From Pseudomonadota bacterium (GTDB lineage: Bacteria; Pseudomonadota; Alphaproteobacteria; Caulobacterales; Caulobacteraceae): DNA of 19,069 bases. The notes under the pieces are model-generated. The model saw only the letters and a list, made by a program, of their open reading frames with translations. It was not told the DNA's origin and ran no database searches. Within the stretch, counting starts at the first letter, position 1. Every line of letters starts with the position of its first letter. The stretch spans positions 1 to 19,069 of the forward strand of contig JAEYQX010000276.1 of NCBI GenBank assembly GCA_023409795.1, written 5' to 3'. Positions 8,917 to 14,267 of this stretch are shown one piece after another. The translations under genes were made by a program, and so were the position numbers.

Positions 8917-8991
8917 AGTCGCTCCCGATCCCGGTTCGAATGGAGCTTCCTGTTTGCCCTGCCAGGAGGACCGGGTCCAGTCCCCAGGGCG

Positions 8992-10470
8992 TCAAGCCTC
9001 CACGAAGCGACGATCAGCCCAGCAGGCATGAGTGCCCGAGCTGATCTTGTGCGGCAGCCGGATACGGCACACCGGACCCTCATCGAACTTCTTGCAGTCA
9101 ATAAGGATGCATTCGGACGTGCCGGCGTTCTCGTCGATGATGAAGCTGACCAGGTAGCCGTCGTCCTCGGACGTCCCGTTGATGCGCGGCGCGAAGGGGG
9201 CCTCGCTGGCATAGCGACCGTCCGGCAGGTTCACCGTCCAGCTCTCGCCGGTCTGCAGGTCGTGCTTGATGAAGCCGTTGAACAGGAACCAGCCCGGCTT
9301 GGTCGTGGTCGAATAGGCATAGCGATAGGGCTGGCCCGCATACTGCTGGTTCACCGTGCCGAACTCGACCACCCGGTCATCCAGGCGCTCCTCGATCGTC
9401 TCGCCCGTCTTCAGGTTGAAGCGCCAGCGGTGCAGCTTGGGCTGGAAGCTCTGCTCGTCAACGAAGGCCATCATGTGGGCATACTCGGCCCAGGCTTCCG
9501 GCAGGTCCGCCAGCGGCTTGGGCATGGGATTATCCTGGAAGTAGCCGTCCATGATGATCTCGTCGCCCTGCTCATAGGCATTGAGGAAGTGCAGGACATA
9601 GGTCGGCTCCGCCTCGAACCACATGATGTCCTTTTCGGTGCCATAGCGCGGGATGATGGCGAAGCGCGACTTCATCTGCGGGTTGAAGCGCACGGCGTGG
9701 AAGCCGGCCTTCATCGCCTTCTCGTCCCAATACATGGGGAAGTCGTTCAGGATGGTGTAGTTTTCGCTGAAGATCATGTCGTGCGGCAGGCGCGCACCCG
9801 GCAGCGGAATAGGCGTGTAGTGGGTGCGCCTGCCGTCCGCGTCGACGATGCCGTAATACATGTAGGGCGCGTGCTTGGAGTAGTTGAAGAACAGCAGCTC
9901 GCCCGTGCGCTCATCGACCCGGCAGTGGGCGGAGACCCCGTCCAGCGGGCCCCACGGGGCGACGCCCTGGTCCTCCATGCTGGTGGCGTCCAGCTGATAG
10001 GCCTCACCGCACTGGTAGAAGGTGGCGATGGCCTTGCCCTTGTGCACCACGACGTCGGTCGAGGCGGAGTCCTTGAGCCCGCCGTGGGCCCCGAAGCCGG
10101 GGCGCGTGGACACGCCCGCCGGGTCCATCATCCCGCCCCACAGGCTGGCCCCTGCCTGCTGTTCGGCCTGGAAGCAGCGGGTGCGGACAAAGCGGTTGCG
10201 ATAGTCGGCCTTGCCGTTCTGGAAGCTGATCTGGTGCAGCATCCCGTCACCGTCGAACGGGTGGTAGCGGCCCAGGGGCGTGTGGACCTGGTTTTCGGTG
10301 TTGCGGATGTAGACGCCGTCGATGTCGGTCGGAATCGCGCCCTCGATCACCTCCAGGTCAAAGGCGTTCACCTCCTCGTGCTGCGGCGTCCAGGGGCCGC
10401 TCAGATAGGGGTGATTGCTGCCCTTCAGGGTCGCCACAATCGGTTCCAGCCGCTCGATCTTCATCGACAT
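8992..10470 (-). CDS. Carotenoid/stilbene cleavage oxygenase (RPE65/CCD superfamily)
   Basis: Non-heme Fe(II) oxygenase, 492 residues, seven-bladed propeller family that splits C=C bonds in apocarotenoids or in phenolic stilbenes. The four iron-ligand histidines are visible: His182 (SAHCR), His230 (LPHDMIFSENY), His294 (YVLHFLNAYE) and His481 (GTHACW). Family landmarks include GVYIRNTENQ, HPFDGDGMLHQ, EFGTVN and SEAPFAPR. The motif GLKDSASTDV (Lys133) resembles the KNTANT region, where bacterial stilbene cleavers carry a substrate-phenol-binding Lys, so a lignostilbene dioxygenase-like role is possible; carotenoid substrates cannot be excluded. ATG 10470 is preceded by GGGAGAGGA; a second ATG at 10464 gives the same protein minus two residues. 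No signal peptide, so cytosolic. It lies 75 bases upstream of the exporter genes on the same strand. Confidence 0.9.
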   Translation of the reverse strand: MSMKIERLEPIVATLKGSNHPYLSGPWTPQHEEVNAFDLEVIEGAIPTDIDGVYIRNTENQVHTPLGRYHPFDGDGMLHQISFQNGKADYRNRFVRTRCFQAEQQAGASLWGGMMDPAGVSTRPGFGAHGGLKDSASTDVVVHKGKAIATFYQCGEAYQLDATSMEDQGVAPWGPLDGVSAHCRVDERTGELLFFNYSKHAPYMYYGIVDADGRRTHYTPIPLPGARLPHDMIFSENYTILNDFPMYWDEKAMKAGFHAVRFNPQMKSRFAIIPRYGTEKDIMWFEAEPTYVLHFLNAYEQGDEIIMDGYFQDNPMPKPLADLPEAWAEYAHMMAFVDEQSFQPKLHRWRFNLKTGETIEERLDDRVVEFGTVNQQYAGQPYRYAYSTTTKPGWFLFNGFIKHDLQTGESWTVNLPDGRYASEAPFAPRINGTSEDDGYLVSFIIDENAGTSECILIDCKKFDEGPVCRIRLPHKISSGTHACWADRRFVEA

Positions 10471-10491
10471 TCCTCTCCCTTGGATGAGAGG

Positions 10492-10520
10492 TAGCTAAAC
10501 ATTTTGGTTCGTTTACGCAA
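10492..10520 (-). promoter_or_regulatory. Possible promoter of the oxygenase gene
   Basis: On the minus strand, TTGCGT (10520-10515) and TAGCTA (10497-10492) are separated by exactly 17 bases, followed by a 21-base gap to the gene's ATG. The -35 match is reasonable and the -10 match is poor (two of six bases). The -35 element also contains GCGTAAA, related to the half-site GGNGTAAAT found before three neighbouring genes. This is a weak prediction. Confidence 0.25.
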
Positions 10521-10594
10521 GTCATGGATTGCAGCCAGGCACGCGCGGCGGCCGCACAACCTCTGCGGACGATCGCGAAACGCCTGATAGGATT

Positions 10595-10981
10595 TCAGAA
10601 ATCGCCGAGGATGCCGACCAGCTTCTGTTTCAGCAGGGCATCCGAGAAGGGCTTGACCAGATAGCCACTGACCCCCGCCTGGCGGGCGGCGATGACCTTT
10701 TCGACCCGGACCTCAGAAGTCACCAGTATAAAGGGCAGGCTCTTCATGGCGGGATCGGCGCGAACGGTGCGCAACAGCTCAAACCCGGTGACGGGGCTCA
10801 TCTCCCAGTCGGACAGGACCAGGCCATAGCGGCGGACGGCCAGCAAGCGCATCGCGTCGCGGCAGTCGTGGATTTCGTCAATGTTTACAAAGCCCAGCTC
10901 ACCCAGAAGCCTGGCGATAGAGCGCGCCATGGTCGTCATTTCATCGACAACCAGAACCCTCATACCCCGATCGACCATCAT
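10595..10981 (-). CDS. Single-domain response regulator (CheY-like receiver)
   Basis: A stand-alone receiver domain of 128 residues with no output domain, so it should act by binding a partner (flagellar switch, kinase or phosphotransferase). Key residues: acidic pair Asp13-Glu14 (VVDEMTTMARSI), phosphoacceptor Asp58 in LVLSDWEMSPVTG, Thr88 in FILVTSE and Lys110 in GYLVKPF. The usual second acidic residue is Glu rather than Asp, which is tolerated in the family. Start at 10981 is supported by GGAG/GAGAGG a few bases upstream; a second ATG follows directly. It is divergent from the PAS chemoreceptor gene, with an FNR-type box 60 bases upstream, suggesting a shared chemotaxis or aerotaxis role. 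It could instead serve the hybrid kinase at 14268-15926. No phosphodonor can be assigned from the sequence. Confidence 0.88.
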   Translation of the reverse strand: MMVDRGMRVLVVDEMTTMARSIARLLGELGFVNIDEIHDCRDAMRLLAVRRYGLVLSDWEMSPVTGFELLRTVRADPAMKSLPFILVTSEVRVEKVIAARQAGVSGYLVKPFSDALLKQKLVGILGDF

Positions 10982-11040
10982 CGCCTCTCCATAAGGGAAG
11001 AGCTGCAGCTAAGAACAGCCGCACTAATAAATGATGAGTC

Positions 11041-11054
11041 TTGATCCAGATCAA
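11041..11054. promoter_or_regulatory. FNR/FixK-type box TTGATCCAGATCAA
   Basis: Perfect match to the consensus TTGAT-N4-ATCAA of the oxygen-responsive FNR/FixK/Anr regulators. It is in fact a complete 6+2+6 inverted repeat (TTGATC-CA-GATCAA). It is 60 bases upstream of the response regulator ATG and about 290 upstream of the chemoreceptor ATG, so the response regulator is the more likely target. The regulator itself is not encoded in this window. Whether it activates or represses depends on the unknown transcription start. Confidence 0.7.
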
Positions 11055-11086
11055 AAGTAATCACTGGATTGTGAACTTATACAGAT

Positions 11087-11103
11087 TTACCCTTGAGGGG
11101 TAA
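11087..11103. promoter_or_regulatory. Palindromic operator candidate TTACCCTTGAGGGGTAA
   Basis: Inverted repeat TTACCC-N5-GGGTAA, extended to 8-base arms (ATTTACCC/GGGTAAAT) when 11085-11105 is counted. It matches the palindrome before the XRE-BLUF gene (13249-13265) at 13 of 17 positions with the same centre. It lies 33 bases from the FNR box. Inferred role: a binding site for a dimeric regulator, possibly the XRE-BLUF protein. As RNA it would also form a modest hairpin, but no U-run follows, so it is not a terminator. Confidence 0.5.
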
Positions 11104-11263
11104 ATGTTGGCTCCATAAGCCGCATATCTTGAGCGCAGCGCCTATATGTTATCAATCTATACATAAAATATACTGAAATCGCCGCAACCTAATGAGTGAC
11201 AATCGCTTCGATTAACCCTGTTATCCCAGACCGAAGGACCACGGGTCGCTTCTGTTGTCGAGG

Positions 11264-11344
11264 ATGGGGAATTTCATGGATCAAGGCCGCTGGCGGGCGC
11301 GCGCCCGGGACGGATCATCTGGCACGAAGGGAGCACGGCCATGA
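11264..11344 (+). CDS. Possible short leader ORF overlapping the chemoreceptor start
   Basis: An ORF of 26 codons (ATG 11264), or 22 codons from ATG 11276, ends with a TGA that overlaps the chemoreceptor ATG as ATGA, the coupling geometry used by the mrp genes in this window. The second ATG has GGGGA five bases upstream. The peptide is Arg/Gly-rich (MDQGRWRARARDG...) and resembles no family I know. It may be chance, because an ATGA overlap is expected occasionally. If real, it would couple chemoreceptor translation to the leader. Confidence 0.2.
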   Translation: MGNFMDQGRWRARARDGSSGTKGARP

Positions 11345-12924
11345 TCCTGGCCACGCTCCAGGGCTCAGCCGCGCGCCGGTCGCGCCGGCCGGACACCCTG
11401 CCCGACTTCCGCCGCCTGCTGGATGACGCCCCGGTCAATGTCATGCTGTGCGACTTGATCGAGTTCAGGATCACCTATGCCAACAAGGCGACGCTCAAGA
11501 CCCTGCGCGCCATCGAGCACGTCCTGCCGATCCGCGCGGATGAGCTGATCGGCAGCTCGATCGACGTCTTTCACAAGCATCCCGCCCACCAGCACGCCCT
11601 GCTGCGTGATCCGGGCCGCCTGCCCCACAGCGCCCTGATCGAGATCGGGGGCGAATACCTGGACCTGCTGGTCACCCCGGTCTTTGATGACCGGGGCCAG
11701 TATGTGGCGGCCATGACCACCTGGTCACTGCAGACCCACCGCGTGCGGGCCGAGCGCGAGAACCAGCGGCTGCTGCAGATGCTGGAGAAGATCCCGCTGA
11801 ACGTCATGCTGTGCGATCCAAAGGACCTGCGGCTGACCTATGTGAACCGGCGCTCGATTGAGACGCTGATGCCGCTGCAGCACCTGCTGCCCTGCCCCAT
11901 CGACCAGATGGTGGGCCAGTCGATCGACATCTTCCACAAGCAACCCCGCCACCAGCGCGACCTGCTGGCCCGGCCCGAGGTCCTGCCCCATTCGGCCATC
12001 ATCCAGTTGGGCGACCAGAAGCTGAACCTGAACATCTCGGCCGTCCATGACGCCGGGGGCCAGGTCAGCAGCTTCATGCTGACCTGGGCCGTGGTCACCG
12101 AGCAGGCCGTCTTCATCGACCGCGTCAACGGCTTCAGCCAGGACGTAGACGCCACGGCCACCAGCCTCAGCGACATGGCCCACACCATGGCCGCCAGCGC
12201 CGAGGAAACCAGCCGCCAGGCCATCCAGGTCTCGCGCGCCTCGGAAACGGCCAATGCCAATGTCCAGACCGTCGCGGCCACGGCCGAGCAGCTGAACGCC
12301 TCCATCCACGAGATCAACCGCCAGGTGGAGCAGTCCACCCTGATCGCCCAGGCTGCGGTGGCCGAGGCCGTGGCCACCGACGGCATCATGCAGGGCCTGA
12401 CCCACTCGGCCGAGCAGATCGGCGAGGTGATCGGCCTGATCCAGGAAATCGCCAGCCAGACCCAGCTCCTGGCCCTGAACGCCACCATCGAATCGGCACG
12501 TGCGGGCCTGGCCGGTCGCGGCTTTGCCGTGGTCGCGGCCGAGGTCAAGAAGCTGGCCGACCAGACCGCCAGCGCCACCCAGCAGATCTCCAGCCAGGTC
12601 GCCGCCATCCAGCAGGCCAGCCAGGGGGCCGTCGGGGCCATCCAGCGCATTCGCCAGACCATCGAAAAGGTCAACGCCGCCTCGACCGCCATCGCCGGGG
12701 CCGTCGAGCAGCAGGGCATCGCCACCCACGAGATCAGCCGCAGCATCCAGCAGGCCGCGATCGGCACCTGCAATGTCTCGGCCAGTATTTCCGAGGTGAC
12801 CCAGGCCGCCACCGACAATGCCCGCGCGGCGGCCACCATGCTGGGCGTGACGTCCGACCTGGGCCTCAAGGCCAAGGAACTGGACCATCTGCGTCGCCAG
12901 ATCGAAGCCTATATGAAGGGCTGA
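11341..12924 (+). CDS. Soluble methyl-accepting chemotaxis protein with two PAS repeats (aerotaxis-type receptor)
   Basis: Cytoplasmic chemoreceptor, 527 residues, without any membrane segment or periplasmic domain. Two PAS repeats, about 22-132 and 145-253, are clear duplicates: APVNVMLCD / IPLNVMLCD, SSIDVFHKHPAHQ / QSIDIFHKQPRHQ, LPHSALIEIG / LPHSAIIQLG. A long coiled-coil signalling domain follows, with the hairpin tip IGLIQEIASQTQLLALNATIESARAGLAGRGFAVVAAEVKKLADQTA at about 364-410, where CheA and CheW dock in the family. It has no C-terminal receptor-methyltransferase pentapeptide. The layout resembles BdlA and AerC, soluble tandem-PAS receptors for redox or oxygen. The ligand (flavin or heme) cannot be read from the sequence. 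Start ATG 11341 follows AAGGGAG at a suitable distance. No CheA/W/B/R genes are in the window. Confidence 0.9.
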   Translation: MILATLQGSAARRSRRPDTLPDFRRLLDDAPVNVMLCDLIEFRITYANKATLKTLRAIEHVLPIRADELIGSSIDVFHKHPAHQHALLRDPGRLPHSALIEIGGEYLDLLVTPVFDDRGQYVAAMTTWSLQTHRVRAERENQRLLQMLEKIPLNVMLCDPKDLRLTYVNRRSIETLMPLQHLLPCPIDQMVGQSIDIFHKQPRHQRDLLARPEVLPHSAIIQLGDQKLNLNISAVHDAGGQVSSFMLTWAVVTEQAVFIDRVNGFSQDVDATATSLSDMAHTMAASAEETSRQAIQVSRASETANANVQTVAATAEQLNASIHEINRQVEQSTLIAQAAVAEAVATDGIMQGLTHSAEQIGEVIGLIQEIASQTQLLALNATIESARAGLAGRGFAVVAAEVKKLADQTASATQQISSQVAAIQQASQGAVGAIQRIRQTIEKVNAASTAIAGAVEQQGIATHEISRSIQQAAIGTCNVSASISEVTQAATDNARAAATMLGVTSDLGLKAKELDHLRRQIEAYMKG

Positions 12925-12934
12925 CCCGGCCGCG

Positions 12935-12974
12935 TCCCTGCTTCCCTGCTTCCCCGCCTCCCTGCCTCCCTGCC
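12935..12974 (+). repeat. Five tandem copies of an octamer TCCCTGCY
   Basis: Starting ten bases after the chemoreceptor stop codon, the 8-base unit is repeated five times: TCCCTGCT, TCCCTGCT, TCCCCGCC, TCCCTGCC, TCCCTGCC. This forms a pyrimidine-rich 40-base tract. The unit length is not a multiple of three, and it lies outside coding sequence. It is probably a slippage-prone microsatellite whose copy number may vary between strains. Confidence 0.85.
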
Positions 12975-13248
12975 GGTCAGTCACGGGCCTGATCGGCGGG
13001 GATACAGCAAAGTTTGCACCTGCACGCGTGTATGGGCTTGCGTTCCGGGGCGGACCGGCTCAAAGCATCGCCCTCAAGTTTCAGATCAGGGGCTGAATCT
13101 CAAGTCTAAACGAAGGATTTCAGGCTCGAAATCAACTCGTCCGGCTTTTCATAAACAGATAAGAAACATTCAGGAGGACGGCGCACTTTATCGTTTCGTG
13201 CATGGGACATAGAGTCATCTTTGCTCCCCATTGCTCCGAATGCAGGCA

Positions 13249-13265
13249 TTACACCTGGGGTGTAA
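13249..13265. promoter_or_regulatory. Palindromic operator candidate TTACACCTGGGGTGTAA
   Basis: Perfect inverted repeat TTACACC-TGG-GGTGTAA, 20 bases before the XRE-BLUF ATG, where bound protein would block transcription or translation start. XRE-family regulators commonly bind palindromes of about this size and repress their own genes, so autoregulation is the simplest reading. It shares 13 of 17 bases with the site at 11087-11103. Confidence 0.55.
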
Positions 13266-13285
13266 ATTAAGCGCCTTTGTTGATT

Positions 13286-14104
13286 ATGACCTTCAACATT
13301 TTACTTCTAACAGGAGAGCAAATTCGCGCAGCGCGTGCATTGGCCCGCATTGAGCAGACCGAACTCGCCCGCCGCGCCAGCCTCAGTCTCGAGACCATCA
13401 AGCGGCTTGAGCGTATTCGCGGCCCGGTCGAGGCCAATGCCCGGACCCTGCGGGCCATCCAGCGCGCCTTTGAGGCGATCGGCGTCATCTTCGTCGGCGA
13501 CGAGACCGGGACCGTGGGCGTCAAGCGCCGCCTGACCGAGACGCAGCCCTCTGTCGCAACCGAACGCCTGCGCCGCCTGATCTATCATGGACAGCTGGTC
13601 CAGGGGGCTGCGCCGCGCCTGCGCCCGGCCCTGGCAGCACTGCACGACCTGACCCTGGACCTGCACCAGGGCCTGGGCCTGACCGGCCTGACCCTGGTGC
13701 TCGATGGCTGCGTGCTGCAGGCGCTGGAGGGCGAGCGCGACGCCGTCGAGGTCGCCTATCGCCGGCTGGGCACCAGCACCTTCCAGGACCAGATGCACTT
13801 GCTGGACGACAGCCCGGCCGGTCAGCGCATCTTCCCCGACATGGGCTTCTGCTGCGGCCTGTTTCCGTCGGACCTGCGCCCCGACAGCGAGGGCCCCGGC
13901 CTGGCCCTGCCCTTCCGGCCCGAGCGATTGTCGGCGTCAGAGGCCATGGGCGTGCTGATGAAGGCCCGCAAGCTGCAGATGGCCCAGCCCCGCAACAACT
14001 GCCTGGTGCCCGCCGCCTGCGCCCTGTCCGCCCTGTGCATGGACCCCCGCTGCAGCGACCAGCCCCAGCCCCGCCGCATCAGCCTTACGCCCCAGGCGCA
14101 TTAG
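13286..14104 (+). CDS. XRE-family regulator fused to a BLUF-like sensor domain
   Basis: Predicted transcription regulator, 272 residues. Residues about 9-72 form an XRE/Cro-type helix-turn-helix (TGEQIRAARALARIEQTELARRASLSLETIKRLE, then ...TLRAIQRAFEAIGVIFVGDE), as in many alphaproteobacterial regulators. Residues about 95-195 match the BLUF blue-light flavin fold: LRRLIY (Tyr100), GLTGLTLVLDG (131-141), LQALEG (Gln145), DAVEVAYRRL, RIFPD. Tyr and Gln, the photocycle pair, are kept. The Asn of the usual NN..LGITG motif is replaced (Leu126-His127), and the Trp/Met positions after FPD are Met186 and Phe188, so flavin binding may be altered. A tail (about 196-272) has Cys239, 245, 251 and 256. 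ATG 13286 chosen; TTG codons at 13277 and 13280 are alternatives, and no good Shine-Dalgarno precedes any of them. It probably regulates itself and neighbours. Confidence 0.8.
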   Translation: MTFNILLLTGEQIRAARALARIEQTELARRASLSLETIKRLERIRGPVEANARTLRAIQRAFEAIGVIFVGDETGTVGVKRRLTETQPSVATERLRRLIYHGQLVQGAAPRLRPALAALHDLTLDLHQGLGLTGLTLVLDGCVLQALEGERDAVEVAYRRLGTSTFQDQMHLLDDSPAGQRIFPDMGFCCGLFPSDLRPDSEGPGLALPFRPERLSASEAMGVLMKARKLQMAQPRNNCLVPAACALSALCMDPRCSDQPQPRRISLTPQAH

Positions 14105-14114
14105 GTTGCCGCTG

Positions 14115-14131
14115 AGGCCACAGCCCGGCCT
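14115..14131 (+). terminator. Weak hairpin after the XRE-BLUF gene
   Basis: AGGCC (14115-14119) and GGCCT (14127-14131) can pair around a seven-base loop, 11 bases after the XRE-BLUF stop codon. No T-run follows directly (the next bases are GCTCGCGATTAAATTATTG), so this is at best a weak or factor-assisted terminator. Confidence 0.2.
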
Positions 14132-14177
14132 GCTCGCGATTAAATTATTGATTGTGCAAGGCTAAGCTATTTTTCCC

Positions 14178-14186
14178 GGCGTAAAT
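14178..14186 (+). promoter_or_regulatory. Half-site GGCGTAAAT upstream of the hybrid kinase
   Basis: The nonamer GGNGTAAAT occurs in the right arm of both palindromes (GGGGTAAAT at 11097-11105, GGTGTAAAT at 13259-13267) and again here, 81 bases before the kinase ATG. The left arm is not conserved at this place (TATTTTTC instead of TTACNCYT). It is a single half-site and may be coincidental. Confidence 0.25.
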
Positions 14187-14267
14187 TTGTCCCATTATCG
14201 GCCCGACGCGGACGGGACTCAGCCTCTGGATTCGCGGACCACCGATCAATAGGAGGAGACCCGCAGG

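Larger units (their letters stand above)
10982..11340. other. Divergent regulatory region between response regulator and chemoreceptor genes
   Basis: A 359-base AT-rich gap. It contains a perfect FNR/FixK box (11041-11054), a 17-base palindrome (11087-11103), an A/T-rich stretch with TATACA and TATACT (11158-11174), a possible short leader ORF (11264-11344) and a 14-base perfect GC palindrome (11294-11307, CGGGCGCGCGCCCG) just before the chemoreceptor ribosome-binding site. No clear -35/-10 pair could be fixed for the plus strand. On the minus strand TATTAG (11029-11024) is a candidate -10 for the response regulator gene. Confidence 0.6.
12925..13285. other. Regulatory gap between chemoreceptor and XRE-BLUF genes, rich in short repeats
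   Basis: A 361-base stretch without a convincing gene. Contents: five tandem octamers (12935-12974); the small inverted repeat GCAAA-G-TTTGC (13007-13017); a direct repeat CTCAAGT at 13073-13079 and 13099-13105; an inverted repeat GATTTC-N6-GAAATC (13116-13133); an unused strong Shine-Dalgarno-like AGGAGG (13172-13177); a helically phased direct repeat TTGCTCC (13221-13227 and 13231-13237, 10 bases apart); and the palindrome 13249-13265. No T-run terminator was found after the chemoreceptor. Confidence 0.6.

Noticed and set aside
8968..8978. Inverted repeat GGACC-G-GGTCC between oxygenase and fusion-protein genes
   Set aside because: Short, GC-rich, single-base spacer, no matching copy elsewhere; likely chance and not a terminator (no T-run).
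6628..10494. Very long plus-strand open frame (about 1288 codons) opposite the exporter and oxygenase genes
   Set aside because: It is the antisense shadow of four well-supported minus-strand genes; its product is a low-complexity Gly/Asp/Gln/Arg/His-rich translation typical of GC-rich antisense frames with no domain.
10543..10556. GCGGCCGC-containing palindrome between the response regulator and oxygenase genes
   Set aside because: A common GC-rich chance palindrome; the following bases hold no T-run on the minus strand, so it is not a supported terminator.
11320..11334. Sigma-54-like TGGCAC...GC element before the chemoreceptor
   Set aside because: The GG-N10-GC spacing fits, but the -12 element is poor and transcription would begin after the chosen ATG at 11341.
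11725..12984. Minus-strand open frame of 419 codons across the chemoreceptor gene
   Set aside because: Gly/Asp/Leu-rich shadow without recognisable domains; the plus strand encodes a clear chemoreceptor.
13007..13017. Inverted repeat GCAAA-G-TTTGC after the chemoreceptor gene
   Set aside because: Only five-base arms with a one-base spacer and no partner site; too short to call an operator.
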